DNA of 64,000 nt, from contig DDFC01000020.1 of assembly GCA_002336895.1 (NCBI GenBank), positions 20,097 through 84,096 on the forward strand. Direction: 5' to 3'. Below the pieces are notes generated by a model. It was not told the DNA's origin. It did not search any database and saw nothing but the letters and a program-made list of their open reading frames with translations. The position numbers and the translations under genes are program-made. Shown here in pieces: positions 25,662 through 34,438 of this stretch (positions within the stretch are counted from its first letter, which is position 1; the number at the start of each line of letters is the position of its first letter). The DNA comes from Verrucomicrobiaceae bacterium UBA1938. GTDB lineage: Bacteria > Verrucomicrobiota > Verrucomicrobiia > Verrucomicrobiales > Verrucomicrobiaceae.

Positions 25662-26705
25662 ATGAGCCAGACCGCCAATCTCCACATCGCCTCCAACATT
25701 CCGCTGCCCGCTCCGCGCGGGATGATGAGCGAGATCGCGCCGACGGAGGCGCAGACCTCTTTCGTGGCTCGCTCACGTCAGGAGATTCGGGACATCTTGT
25801 TTGGCAATGATGAGCGATTTCTCGTCATTCTTGGACCGTGTTCGATTCATGATCCCGAGGCCGGGATGGAGTATGCACGGAAGCTGGCGGCGCTGGCGAC
25901 AGAACTGAAGGACAGGCTGTGCATCGTGATGCGTGTGTATTTTGAAAAACCGCGCACCACGGTGGGGTGGAAGGGGCTGATCATGGATCCGCATCTGGAC
26001 GGGAGCTGCGACATCCCGGCAGGACTGCGGCTGGCGCGGAAGATCCTGCGTGATGTGCTGGACCTCGGCCTGCCAACGGCGACGGAGCTGCTGGACCCCA
26101 TCACACCGCAGTACATCGCGGATCTGATCAGCTGGAGCGCGATCGGTGCGCGGACGACGGAGTCGCAGACGCACCGGCAGATGGCGTCGGGTTTGTCGAT
26201 GCCGCTCGGGTTTAAGAACGGGACGTTTGGACACATCGCGCCTGCGATCAATGCGATCAAGGCGGCGATGCAGCCGCAGACTTTCCTGGGTGTGAGCGAG
26301 GATGGCGTGGCGTCTGCAGTGACGACGAGCGGGAATCCGGACTGCCACATCATCCTGCGTGGTGGCGAGAGCGGCCCGAACTACGGAGCGGATAATGTGA
26401 TGGAGACCATCGACGGACTGGAGGGTGCGAAGCTGAAGCCTGCGATCATGATCGATGCGAGCCACGGCAACTGCGCGAAAGACCACCGGCGGATGCCGGA
26501 TGTGTTTCGTGAGATCGTGCGTCAGCGTGCGGCAGGGCAGAAGGCGATCATCGGCGCGATGCTGGAGAGCAATCTGGTGGGCGGCAGCCAGAAGTTTCCG
26601 CAGCCGCTGGACAAGCTGGTTCGCGGGCAGTCGATTACAGATGCGTGCATTGACTGGGAGACGACGGACGCGCTGCTGCGCGAGGCGCATGCGGCTTTGA
26701 AATGA
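25662..26705 (+). CDS. aroF: 3-deoxy-7-phosphoheptulonate (DAHP) synthase
   Basis: First enzyme of aromatic amino-acid synthesis, condensing PEP and erythrose-4-phosphate. 347 residues of the class I AroFGH type: LVILGPCSIHDPEAGMEYAR, MRVYFEKPRTTVGWKGLI, GARTTESQTHRQMASGLSMP, GFKNGT, IMIDASHGNCAKDHRR and GAMLESNLVGGSQ. Metal ligands Cys, His, Glu and Asp are present. Which of the AroF, AroG or AroH feedback types it is cannot be told here. A strong stem-loop follows. Confidence 0.95.
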   Translation: MSQTANLHIASNIPLPAPRGMMSEIAPTEAQTSFVARSRQEIRDILFGNDERFLVILGPCSIHDPEAGMEYARKLAALATELKDRLCIVMRVYFEKPRTTVGWKGLIMDPHLDGSCDIPAGLRLARKILRDVLDLGLPTATELLDPITPQYIADLISWSAIGARTTESQTHRQMASGLSMPLGFKNGTFGHIAPAINAIKAAMQPQTFLGVSEDGVASAVTTSGNPDCHIILRGGESGPNYGADNVMETIDGLEGAKLKPAIMIDASHGNCAKDHRRMPDVFREIVRQRAAGQKAIIGAMLESNLVGGSQKFPQPLDKLVRGQSITDACIDWETTDALLREAHAALK

Positions 26706-26711
26706 CGCCTG

Positions 26712-26740
26712 CCGAATAAAGGTCGTCCTTCTTTATTCGG
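26712..26740. terminator. Perfect 10-bp stem-loop after aroF
   Basis: CCGAATAAAG (26712-26721) and CTTTATTCGG (26731-26740) pair without mismatch around a 9-base loop, seven bases after the aroF stop. There is no T-run, so it may stabilise or terminate. Confidence 0.6.
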
Positions 26741-26765
26741 GAGTACATCGGGGTATGGTCCGGAC

Positions 26766-27638
26766 ATGGACGGCCATACCCTCACGCTCTCAAACGGCAG
26801 GAAGCTTGGCTATGCCGAGTACGGTGATCCGGCGGGAGTGCCGATGTTTTATTTCCATGGCTGGCCGGGCTCGCGGCTGCAGGGTGAGATGCTGGATGAA
26901 GCGGGCAAGAAGTTTGGCCTGCGTGTGGTGTCGCCGGACCGACCGGGCATCGGGCTTTCGGATTTTCAGCCGGGGCGCAGGCTGCTGGACTGGCCTGAGG
27001 ACATGCGTGAGCTGGCGGCGCATCTGGGGTGGGAAAAGTTTCATGTGCTGGGTGTGTCTGGAGGTGGGCCGTATGTGCTGGCCTGTGCGCATGCGATGCC
27101 GGAGCGGCTGCTGAGCGCGGGTGTGGTCTGCGGAGCGCCGCCACTGAGAGAGGTGGGGACGAAGGATCTACTGTGGGCCTACAGGCTGGCGCTGTGGGCG
27201 CAGGACCGGGTGCCGTGGTTTCTAGGGGCGGGGCTGGCGGTGGCGGCGCAGTTTATGCGGCTGCCTGCGGCCTCGCCGATCGTGGCGGCGCAGGTGTGCA
27301 AGATGTGCGAGCGAGATCAGCAGGCGTTTGCGCGGCCGGATCTCTACCGCATCCTGACCACGAGCGGGCGTGTGGGAGTGACATCGCCGGTGCATGCAGT
27401 GAGGCTGGATGGTAACATCTATTCGAGCGACTGGGGGATTGATCTCGGCAGCGTGAGCTTTCCCATGCGCTACTGGCATGGCGGGCGGGACAGCAACATC
27501 CCGGTGTCGATGGTGGAGCGCTTTGTGAAGAAGATCCCGAATGCCACGCTGAAAGTGTGGGAAGAGGACGGGCACTACTCGCTGCCGTTTCTGGGGACGG
27601 AGGCGATTGTGGAGGAACTGCTTAGCGGGGCGCGCTGA
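26766..27638 (+). CDS. Alpha/beta-hydrolase
   Basis: 290-residue alpha/beta-hydrolase fold. FYFHGWPGSR is the oxyanion region, GVSGGGPYVLA the nucleophile elbow with Ser98, and DGHYSLPF the catalytic His near the end. The acid is probably the Asp in YWHGGRDSNIP. Substrate cannot be told. It stands alone with its own start 60 bases after aroF. Confidence 0.88.
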   Translation: MDGHTLTLSNGRKLGYAEYGDPAGVPMFYFHGWPGSRLQGEMLDEAGKKFGLRVVSPDRPGIGLSDFQPGRRLLDWPEDMRELAAHLGWEKFHVLGVSGGGPYVLACAHAMPERLLSAGVVCGAPPLREVGTKDLLWAYRLALWAQDRVPWFLGAGLAVAAQFMRLPAASPIVAAQVCKMCERDQQAFARPDLYRILTTSGRVGVTSPVHAVRLDGNIYSSDWGIDLGSVSFPMRYWHGGRDSNIPVSMVERFVKKIPNATLKVWEEDGHYSLPFLGTEAIVEELLSGAR

Positions 27639-27716
27639 GGCTGTGAAATAGCCCTAGTCTCTTTTTGCGGTTGCAGAAGGTACTCGCGGGCAGGATTGCC
27701 CGCACTACTTTGTGGC

Positions 27717-28025
27717 ATGGACGACCTGGAAGCACGGATGCGCGCCGATTTTGAGGAGATCGGGCGGACATTCATGCCGTTTGGCAAATACGGACCGCAG
27801 CATTTTCCGCCCAACGGGGTGCCAATCTATGACATCCCGGCGGAGTATCTGGGGTGGTTTGCGAACAAGGCGGGGTTTCCGAAAGGGCGCCTGGGGTTGC
27901 TGCTGCAAATGGTGCACCAGATGAAGGCGGATGGGTCCGATGTGGTGTTTGACGTGTTTCGGAAGAAGCGCGGACGCACGGATCTTAAGCCGGTGAAGCA
28001 GAAGACGTGGAAGTTTGAGGAGTGA
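27717..28025 (+). CDS. DUF3820-type small protein
   Basis: 102 residues containing FMPFGKYGPQHFPPNGVPIY, EYLGWFANKAGFPKGRLGLL, the DUF3820 pattern (FGKYKG...LPxxYLxW). The family has been called quorum-sensing-linked in Pseudomonas, but its function is not known. Start at 27717 because earlier codons are unlike the family. Confidence 0.75.
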   Translation: MDDLEARMRADFEEIGRTFMPFGKYGPQHFPPNGVPIYDIPAEYLGWFANKAGFPKGRLGLLLQMVHQMKADGSDVVFDVFRKKRGRTDLKPVKQKTWKFEE

Positions 28026-28126
28026 TACCACAGGCGATTCAAAACGGGTCTTTTTCCAAGCTGATCAAGCCGTCTTGAAGAAGCGACTGATCCTGTGGAC
28101 TCGAGGCGGGAAGGGAGTCACGGCGA

Positions 28127-28336
28127 GGCGGAATGGCGGAGAGACGCTGCTGGAGAGCGCGGCGTGCAAAGAAGGCGATGGGTTTGCTTCCCGCTCGCGT
28201 CCGTCCATACCCAGGGTCTGCCTCGCTGAGGCTCGGCTGACCCTTGGGCTTAACTACGCAACCCCTTTGGGGTTGGTGCGAAGCGGGGCAAAGTGACGAA
28301 AAGAGAACAGACCTGTTTTCAAGAGATCGTGGTATT
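28127..28336. repeat. Dispersed structured repeat, copy 2
   Basis: Similar to 22636-22851 through the same blocks, in the same order and orientation. It has an extra small palindrome, CAACCCCTTTGGGGTTG, at 28259-28275. Confidence 0.8.
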
Positions 28337-28349
28337 ACATTGCCCGACG

Positions 28350-28439
28350 GCGGAGCGGCCCCATTGGCTGCGATGGTCGCTTGCCTGTTATTTTCCAATA
28401 GCAGGCGGCGCTTCCTCCTTGCCACTGGGGCCGCTGCGC
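28350..28439. repeat. Nested inverted repeat (MITE- or REP-like)
   Basis: Outer arms GCGGAGCGGCCCCATTGG (from 28350) and CCACTGGGGCCGCTGCGC (to 28439) pair at 16 of 18 positions. Inside, GCCTGTTATT (28383-28392) and AATAGCAGGC (28397-28406) make a second hairpin. Confidence 0.65.
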
Positions 28440-28559
28440 TCGCCGGTTCAACCGGACATTCTTTTCGAGAACAGGTCTATGCCTGTGCCGAGGGTTGCGG
28501 GTGTTTGCCACACGCTGATGGGCGGGCGGGCTGTCGCCACACCCATCCCACGAACGGCG

Positions 28560-28994
28560 TTACGCGCGGATGGGCGGGCCGTACCAGACGTAGCACATCA
28601 GGTAAACGATGATGCCGGTGACTGAGACGTAGAGCCAGACGGGAACGGTCCATTTAGCCATGCGCTTGTGCTTGTCGAAGCGGCTCTTCAGACCGGGGAT
28701 GACGGTCATGATGATGAGCGGGAGGCTGAGGACGGCCAGAGGGATGTGGGTGAAGAGGACAGTGAAGTAGATGGGGCGGGAGAGGCCGGTGCCGGCGAAC
28801 TTCACGTGGCCTGCGTGGAAGTGGTAATAGAGGTAACAGCCGAGGAAGGCGGTGGAGAACAACAGGGCGATGACCATGCTGACGATGTGGGGCTTGCGGT
28901 GGCCGAGCTTGATCATCGTCAGGCCGAGGATGATGTGCAGCAGGGCACAGCCATTGAAGATGGTGTAAAGCTTGGGGAGTTCGGTGACGTCCAT
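28560..28994 (-). CDS. DUF420 membrane protein
   Basis: 144 residues with about four transmembrane helices and several His residues: YTIFNGCALLHIILGLTMI, YYHFHAGHVKF, FTHIPLAVLSLPLI, HKRMAKWTVPVWLYVSVTG. DUF420 members such as CtaM help assemble haem-copper oxidases. Last gene of the row ctaB-SCO-DUF420, in the same direction (eight bases after the SCO gene), so an oxidase-assembly role fits. Confidence 0.85.
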   Translation of the reverse strand: MDVTELPKLYTIFNGCALLHIILGLTMIKLGHRKPHIVSMVIALLFSTAFLGCYLYYHFHAGHVKFAGTGLSRPIYFTVLFTHIPLAVLSLPLIIMTVIPGLKSRFDKHKRMAKWTVPVWLYVSVTGIIVYLMCYVWYGPPIRA

Positions 28995-29002
28995 GAGTCA
29001 GA

Positions 29003-29716
29003 TCAGTTGGCGAGGGGCTTGTAGGGATTCTTTTTCTGCTCTGCGAGCAGGTAGCGCAGATCCTTGCGCAGCTTTTCGTCCCAGAATTTGGCGAACTCGG
29101 GGTCGGCATTGAGGATGTCTGCGAGGCTGCGCACGTGACCGAGTTGATCGATGAGGGCCACGCGGAGGTCGTGGATGTACTTGTCATCCGGGGAGAGGCG
29201 GTCGGCCTCGGGCATGTCCTGCACAGGGCGGAACTGTACCTGGCTGGTCATGAACTTGCGGACGGCGTCTTTCTCGCCGTTGACGAACCACCAGTTGGCG
29301 TCGTCCTTGATGTCGAGACCGCGGGCGAATTTCTGCATCATCTCCGGCGTGTCGTCGGCATCGAGGGTGAAGCTGATGAAGTGAACGCCGGGCTCGTTGG
29401 CGAATTCCGACTGCAGCTTCTTGAGCTTGGCGATGACGGCGGCGCAGCCACGGGGGCAGCGGGTGAAGACCCAGGAGATGATGAGGACCTTGCCCTTGAG
29501 ATCTGCGAGATGTACTTTTTTGCCGCTGCGCTCTGTCAGCTCCAGATCTTTTTCCAACCGGCCGAGAATGGCGGGGCGGTTTGTATCATTGTCGATACGG
29601 GAGCGGTAGATGAGGTAGTTGTAGAAGACGACGAGGCCGAGCGTGGCGATGATGATGGGCACCCAGATGGTCCAGGGGCTGAGCTTGGCGGGAGCGGGCG
29701 CGGGGGATTCGTTCAT
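29003..29716 (-). CDS. SCO1/SenC/PrrC copper chaperone
   Basis: 237 residues with an N-terminal membrane anchor (WTIWVPIIIATLGLVVFYNY). The thioredoxin-fold domain has the copper motif CPRGC in VFTRCPRGCAAVIAKL and a distal His at DDKYIHDLRVA. It delivers copper to the CuA or CuB centre of cytochrome oxidase. The start at 29716 gives a normal anchor; the frame is open to 29896 across ctaB. Twelve bases after ctaB. Confidence 0.92.
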   Translation of the reverse strand: MNESPAPAPAKLSPWTIWVPIIIATLGLVVFYNYLIYRSRIDNDTNRPAILGRLEKDLELTERSGKKVHLADLKGKVLIISWVFTRCPRGCAAVIAKLKKLQSEFANEPGVHFISFTLDADDTPEMMQKFARGLDIKDDANWWFVNGEKDAVRKFMTSQVQFRPVQDMPEADRLSPDDKYIHDLRVALIDQLGHVRSLADILNADPEFAKFWDEKLRKDLRYLLAEQKKNPYKPLAN

Positions 29717-29727
29717 GGCGGGGGTGG

Positions 29728-30630
29728 TTATGCCCTTTTCCAGGCGAGAATGGATACGGTCAGAATGGCCGGGAGATACATCAGCGTGCAGAAGAAGAGC
29801 TTGCGGGCCGTGGGCCGCTCGGGCTGGCGGTTGAAGCGCACGGCCAGAAGGCAGAGCCAGCCGCTGAGCAGCAGAGCAGGAGGGAGGAACCACCAAGGAT
29901 AGGCCACGCCGGCATAGACGGGGTAGAACATCAGGAGCACGGCGCTGACGGCATAAGCCAGAGCGTGCTGCGAGGTGCGCTCGCCCATTTCATCGTCGTT
30001 GGCCAGCATGACGAAGCCGCCTTTGCGGTATTCGTCGCGGTACATCCAGTTGATGGCCAGGAAGTGAGGGAGCTGCCAGAGGAAGAGCAGGAGGAAGAGG
30101 TAGATGGCACCCGGCTCGATCATGAGCTCCCAACGGAAGTGTGGAAGGGAACCCGCAGGCAGGGGACCTGCTGCGCCGGCCCAGCCGATGAGGGGTGGCA
30201 AGGCACCTGAGACTGCGCCCACGAGGGTGTTGGTGGCGCTCTGGCGCTTGAGCGGGGTGTAGATGAAGAGGTAAACGGCCAGCGTCATGGCGGTGAGCGC
30301 GGCGGCCTCCATGTTTACACGGATGGTCAGGTGGATGAGCGCCCAGGCGCTGAGCAGCCAGCCGATACCGAAGGCGGCCGAGGGGCTGACGCGCCCGGAG
30401 GGCAGGGGGCGGTCTGCCGTGCGCTGCATGCGGGAGTCGGGCTCGATCTCCATGAGCTGGTTGAACACCGCCGCACCGAAGGCCGCCAGCGTGCTGCCGA
30501 CGATGGTGTGGAAGAGCAGCCAGAAGTCGAAGCCTTTCGGTGCACGGAGCCAGAACCCCACCAGCGTGGTGACGATGACGAGCGCGCTGAGGCGGAATTT
30601 CGTCAGGGTCAGGAGGTCGCGGGTGGTCAT
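29728..30630 (-). CDS. ctaB: Protoheme IX farnesyltransferase
   Basis: Makes haem O from haem B and farnesyl diphosphate, for cytochrome oxidase. 300 residues, about nine helices. The first Asp-rich motif is in NQLMEIEPDSRMQRTADRPL; LFLWQLPHFLAINWMYRDEY is the second conserved region. Starts five bases after dnaJ ends, so it may be in the grpE-dnaJ transcript. Confidence 0.95.
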   Translation of the reverse strand: MTTRDLLTLTKFRLSALVIVTTLVGFWLRAPKGFDFWLLFHTIVGSTLAAFGAAVFNQLMEIEPDSRMQRTADRPLPSGRVSPSAAFGIGWLLSAWALIHLTIRVNMEAAALTAMTLAVYLFIYTPLKRQSATNTLVGAVSGALPPLIGWAGAAGPLPAGSLPHFRWELMIEPGAIYLFLLLFLWQLPHFLAINWMYRDEYRKGGFVMLANDDEMGERTSQHALAYAVSAVLLMFYPVYAGVAYPWWFLPPALLLSGWLCLLAVRFNRQPERPTARKLFFCTLMYLPAILTVSILAWKRA

Positions 30631-30635
30631 GGTGG

Positions 30636-31793
30636 TCAGCGGAAGAATTTTTTCGCCTTCTCAAAGAAGCTTTCCTCCATAGGGGAGGTCTGCTCGCCGA
30701 GGGATTTGGCAAAATCTTCGAGCTTTTCACGCTGTTCAGCGTTGAGCTTGGTGGGGACGGCGATCTGCACGTGGACGTAGAGGTCTCCGTGGCGGTCTTC
30801 GCCGAGGATTTTCATGCCCTTGCTGCGGAGGCGGAAGGTGGTGCCGTTCTGGGTGCCGGAGGGCACTTTGACGGAGGCCTTGCCCTCCATGGTGGGCACG
30901 GTGATCTCGCCACCGAGGGCGGCGACGCCGAAGGAAAGCGGGATGTCACAGTGGAGGTCATTGCCCTCACGCTCGAAGATCTCGTGCGGCTTGATCTGGA
31001 TGGCGATGTAGAGGTCGCCAGCAGGGCCGTTTTTGACGCCGAGGTCGCCATTGCCAGTGGAGCGGAGGCGGGAGCCGTCCTCAATGCCAGCAGGCACCTT
31101 GACGCGGACCTTGGTGCGCTCCTTGGAGCGGCCGGTGCCGTGGCAGTTGCGGCAGGGGTCGCTGATGACTTCGCCGCTGCCGCTGCAGTCCGGGCATGTC
31201 TGCTGGATCTGGAAGAAACCGCGTGAGCTGATGACCTGACCCACGCCGCCGCAGGTGCGGCAGGTCTTTTTGCCGCCACCGCCGCTGGCGGAGCCGGAAC
31301 CGGAGCAGGTTTTGCAGGAGGCGCTGCGCTCGTACTCGATCTCGCGCTCCATGCCGTGGGCGGCTTCCTCGAGGGTGATCTCCATGCCATAGCGGAGGTC
31401 GCTGCCACGCTGGGGGCCATCGCGACGACGGCCACCGCCACCACCACCGCCGAAGAACTGCTCAAAGATGCCACCACCGCCGCCGCTGAAGACTTCGCGG
31501 AAGATGTCGAAGGGATCGTGGAAGCCACCGCCGCCGCCGCCGGCACCCGGGCCACCCATGCCACCGGCGAAGGCGGCGTGGCCGTAGCGGTCGTAGGCGG
31601 CGCGCTTCTGCTCGTCGCTGAGCACGTCGTAAGCCTCTCCCACTTCCTTGAACTTGGCCTCGGCGGTCTTGTCGTCCGGGTTTTTGTCGGGGTGATATTT
31701 CACCGCGAGCTTGCGGTAGGCTTTTTTCAGCTCATCCGCGGGGACGTCTCGGGAGACGCCAAGGACTTCGTAGTAATCGCGTTTGTCGGCCAT
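30636..31793 (-). CDS. dnaJ: Chaperone DnaJ
   Basis: Co-chaperone that delivers substrates to DnaK and stimulates its ATPase. 385 residues: J domain 1-70 with HPD at 34-36, a Gly-rich linker (GGMGGPGAGGGGGGFHD) with unusually long Gly runs, the four CXXCXGXG zinc repeats (CKTCSGSG, CRTCGGVG, CPDCSGSG, CRNCHGTG), and the C-terminal client domains. The first zinc spacer has an added SASGGGG stretch. Follows grpE by 18 bases. Confidence 0.97.
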   Translation of the reverse strand: MADKRDYYEVLGVSRDVPADELKKAYRKLAVKYHPDKNPDDKTAEAKFKEVGEAYDVLSDEQKRAAYDRYGHAAFAGGMGGPGAGGGGGGFHDPFDIFREVFSGGGGGIFEQFFGGGGGGGRRRDGPQRGSDLRYGMEITLEEAAHGMEREIEYERSASCKTCSGSGSASGGGGKKTCRTCGGVGQVISSRGFFQIQQTCPDCSGSGEVISDPCRNCHGTGRSKERTKVRVKVPAGIEDGSRLRSTGNGDLGVKNGPAGDLYIAIQIKPHEIFEREGNDLHCDIPLSFGVAALGGEITVPTMEGKASVKVPSGTQNGTTFRLRSKGMKILGEDRHGDLYVHVQIAVPTKLNAEQREKLEDFAKSLGEQTSPMEESFFEKAKKFFR

Positions 31794-31811
31794 AACAGGG
31801 TAGAGAGGAGG

Positions 31812-32369
31812 TTACGCCTGAGCAGGGCCACTGGAAACGATGACGCTGGCTGCACGAAGGAGGCGGTCCTTGAGCTTGTAGCCACGGCGCGTGACACGGA
31901 TGATGGTGCCTTCAGCGGCCTGTGCGCTGGCTTCCTGAGCCACAGCCTCGTGGAGATTGGGGTCAAAGGCTTTGCCCAGGGCCTCAATTTCCTGGACGCC
32001 GCTGTCGCGCAGGAAGTCCTGGAGCTGGCGGTTCACCATGTTCATGCCCATGAAGATCATGGATTTTTCGGATTCCACGCGTGCGGCTTCCAGGCCCATG
32101 TCGAAATTGTCGAGGATGGGGAAGAGGGCGCGGAGGAGCTCGCCATTGGCGTAGGCGCGGGTTTCCTGGGCCTCGCGGGCGGAGCGTTTGCGGAAGTTGT
32201 CCAGCTCAGCCTGGCTGCGGTAGGCCATGTCTTTCCAGCGTTCCACCTCCTGTGTCAGGGCGGTGACGGGGTCAAGCGGCGCGGCCTCCTGCGCAGATGC
32301 GGCGGCATCGGCAGCGGGGATTTCGTCAACAGGGGCTTGCTGGGTCGTTTCGGGACTCGGCTCGGTCAT
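31812..32369 (-). CDS. grpE: Nucleotide exchange factor GrpE
   Basis: Releases ADP from DnaK. 185 residues: an acidic, disordered start, a long helix (EVERWKDMAYRSQAELDNFR), then the beta-wing GKAFDPNLHEAVAQEAS and GTIIRVTRRGYKLKDRLLR. Start at 32369 chosen because the upstream 18 codons are basic and overlap the phosphatase stop. dnaK is not in the window. I saw no CIRCE operator upstream. Confidence 0.95.
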   Translation of the reverse strand: MTEPSPETTQQAPVDEIPAADAAASAQEAAPLDPVTALTQEVERWKDMAYRSQAELDNFRKRSAREAQETRAYANGELLRALFPILDNFDMGLEAARVESEKSMIFMGMNMVNRQLQDFLRDSGVQEIEALGKAFDPNLHEAVAQEASAQAAEGTIIRVTRRGYKLKDRLLRAASVIVSSGPAQA

Positions 32370-32400
32370 AAGGGTATCGCGGTTTTTTGGGGGGCCGCGA

Positions 32401-33849
32401 CTATGCCGTCTTCTGGATGGCAATCAAGGTGATGTCGTCGTGGGAGCGGCGTCCTTTCAAAAAGTGCTCCAAATCCAAGATGATGCCGCCGATGACCGCC
32501 TTGGGGCCGTGGGGGGCGTGTTTGGCCAGTTCCTCCTCGACGCGCTCCTCTCCAAACTCGATGCCCTTGGGGTCCATGGCCTCGTTGACACCGTCGGTGT
32601 AAAGCAGGAGGCAGTCTCCGGGTTCCATGTCGAAGGAGGCGTCCTTGGTCACGCGCTCGAAGACGGAGCCTTTGTCGATGCCGACGCCCAGTCCTGGGGG
32701 GTGGATGGACTCGACCTTGCCGGTGGCCTTGCGCCAGAGCAGGGCGGCATTGTGGCCGGCGCGGGAGAGGGTGAGCTTTGAGCCGTCCTCCTCGATGACG
32801 ACGTAGGACATGGTGATGAACATGTCCTCGCGGATGTCGGGGGCGATCTGGCGGTTCACGGCGGCGAGGACGTTGCTGGGTGAGGGGGAACCCTGGGACT
32901 TGGCGCGCATGAGGGTGCGGCACATGACGGTGATCATGGCGGCGCCGAGGCCCTTGCCCGAAACATCAGCGATGACCGCGCCGAAGCGGCCGTCGGGCAG
33001 GTAAAGGTAGTCAAAGTAGTCGCCGCTGAGTGTACGTGCCGGGATGTTTCGTCCGGCGATGGTGAAGCCCGGCACCTGAGGGTCGGCATCTGGCAGGAGC
33101 ACCTTCTGGATCTGGCTGGCGTTCTGGAGCTCCTGCTGATCCATGCGGTTTTTTGCCGCCTCCTGATGAGACATGGCATTGGCCAGGGCGAAGGCGGACT
33201 GCTCGATGAGGGAATTGAAAACTTCGAAGTCGTTGGCGTTGTAGCTACGGCCATCCTTGGGCGAGGTGACGGCCAGAATGCCGAGCCTGCGGGAGCCAAA
33301 GCTCAGCGGGCCGATCATGGCGGTGACTTCCCTCTGTGCAGACACCAGGTGCTCTCCAAGACGCTGCTCGGTGCCGAGGTCTGACAAGAGCTCCGTTTTC
33401 TGCTGGATGAAGATGCTGCCGAGCAGGCCGCTCTTTACCGTTTCGGCATGCATGCGAAGGGTGCTGAGCAGGGTGGCGGGGTTTTCTTTCATCTGCAGCC
33501 GGACACGCTCTGGCAGGGAGATGAGCGGGGCGCAGAAGTCGGAGTAGTGGCGGGGGACGAGCTGCTGGGAGGCTTCGTCATAAAGGTAGAGTGCGCCGCC
33601 GGTGCTCTGGGTCACGCGAATGGCCCCCTCCACGATGAGGCGGTACATGGAGGCCTGCTGGTCGTCCCGCCAGATGGCCTCTCCGAGATCATGCAGGTAG
33701 TGGAACATGCGGCGCTCTTCGGCGACGATGGCCTCCTCCTCGGCGCGCAGCTCCGCGATGGCGTGCTTCTGCTGCCGGGCAATCTGCGCCAGCATCACCA
33801 GTCCCGCCGTCATCAGCAGCACGATCAGGACAAGTAAAGCTGTGGTCAT
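32401..33849 (-). CDS. SpoIIE/RsbU-type PP2C phosphatase with GAF domain
   Basis: 482 residues. An N-terminal membrane helix (ALLVLIVLLMTAGLVMLAQI) and a linker are followed by a GAF-like sensory domain (about 60-220) and a PP2C phosphatase domain (about 250-480): SGDYFDYLYLPDGR, ADVSGKGLGAAM, YTDGVNEAM and SHDDITLIAI hold the metal-binding Asp residues. Such enzymes dephosphorylate STAS anti-anti-sigma proteins in partner-switching stress control. A STAS gene lies directly upstream, 38 bases away, and is a likely substrate. Confidence 0.9.
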   Translation of the reverse strand: MTTALLVLIVLLMTAGLVMLAQIARQQKHAIAELRAEEEAIVAEERRMFHYLHDLGEAIWRDDQQASMYRLIVEGAIRVTQSTGGALYLYDEASQQLVPRHYSDFCAPLISLPERVRLQMKENPATLLSTLRMHAETVKSGLLGSIFIQQKTELLSDLGTEQRLGEHLVSAQREVTAMIGPLSFGSRRLGILAVTSPKDGRSYNANDFEVFNSLIEQSAFALANAMSHQEAAKNRMDQQELQNASQIQKVLLPDADPQVPGFTIAGRNIPARTLSGDYFDYLYLPDGRFGAVIADVSGKGLGAAMITVMCRTLMRAKSQGSPSPSNVLAAVNRQIAPDIREDMFITMSYVVIEEDGSKLTLSRAGHNAALLWRKATGKVESIHPPGLGVGIDKGSVFERVTKDASFDMEPGDCLLLYTDGVNEAMDPKGIEFGEERVEEELAKHAPHGPKAVIGGIILDLEHFLKGRRSHDDITLIAIQKTA

Positions 33850-33887
33850 GGCTTGATAAGGCGGCCCGGCTCATTCCGGGGAAGCGC

Positions 33888-34427
33888 CTAGGCGGATGCC
33901 GCGGCGGAGGTTCCAGCTTCCAGCTCCTTTTCCAAAAACTCGATCACATCGTGGAAGCGGCTTTCGTTGGCATCGCTGACATCCGCCAGAGCCTGGTGGG
34001 CTGAGAGCACGTGCTGAGTCTGCACCTCTTTGCAGTCGGCGTTGGATTCATTGCACTGCTGGAGTGCGGAGGAAACTTTTTTGCGCTCTGATTCCCACAG
34101 GGTGCCTTCACGGTCGAGGTCGAGGATGTGATCCAGGCCGAGGCTGGTGAGGAGCTGGAGGTTGCGCTGGTTGGCATTGACGACGCTGAGGGAGCCGCCG
34201 CCGGTCTCACGCAGGCTGAGGGCTGCGCCTGTGAGCATGCCGAGGAAGGTGGAGTCCATCATGGGGCAGCGTTCCAGATCGACGACGAGATTTTTCATGC
34301 CCTGTGCGACCACGCGCTGGAGGGCTTTTTTGGCCTGCAGGCTGTTTTGGAAGGTGCCCCTGCCATCCACTCTCATCCAAAATACACGTCCGATGGTGCC
34401 TACAAGTATATGAGTGGGAGGAGTCAT
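33888..34427 (-). CDS. STAS-domain anti-sigma-factor antagonist-like protein
   Basis: 179 residues. Residues about 10-100 form a STAS domain: LVVDLERCPMMDSTFLGMLTG is the signature with the phosphorylatable Ser in DSTFLG, and LSVVNANQRNLQLLTSLGL follows. The extra 70-residue C-terminal helix region (SERKKVSSALQQCNESNADC, HVLSAHQALADVSDAN) is not typical. Start at 34427 (MTPPTHIL) chosen because the upstream codons are basic and unlike STAS proteins. Paired with the downstream PP2C phosphatase. Confidence 0.88.
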   Translation of the reverse strand: MTPPTHILVGTIGRVFWMRVDGRGTFQNSLQAKKALQRVVAQGMKNLVVDLERCPMMDSTFLGMLTGAALSLRETGGGSLSVVNANQRNLQLLTSLGLDHILDLDREGTLWESERKKVSSALQQCNESNADCKEVQTQHVLSAHQALADVSDANESRFHDVIEFLEKELEAGTSAAASA

Positions 34428-34438
34428 GCGTGCGGGGG

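Larger units (their letters stand above)
28026..28559. other. Gene-free stretch with repeat copy 2 and a nested palindrome
   Basis: I find no gene here; the open frames are repeat-derived. The left part (28026-28126) shows nothing definite, 28127-28336 is the dispersed repeat, 28350-28439 a nested palindrome, and GAGAACAGGTCT near 28468 is the inverse of AGACCTGTTTTC near 28309. The rest to 28559 shows nothing definite. Confidence 0.7.

Noticed and set aside
28244..28625. Open frames across the repeat and palindrome at 28100-28560
   Set aside because: They are made of repeat DNA and differ between the two repeat copies in frame and sequence.
31794..32400. CIRCE element near grpE-dnaJ
   Set aside because: No TTAGCACTC-N9-GAGTGCTAA-like inverted repeat was seen.
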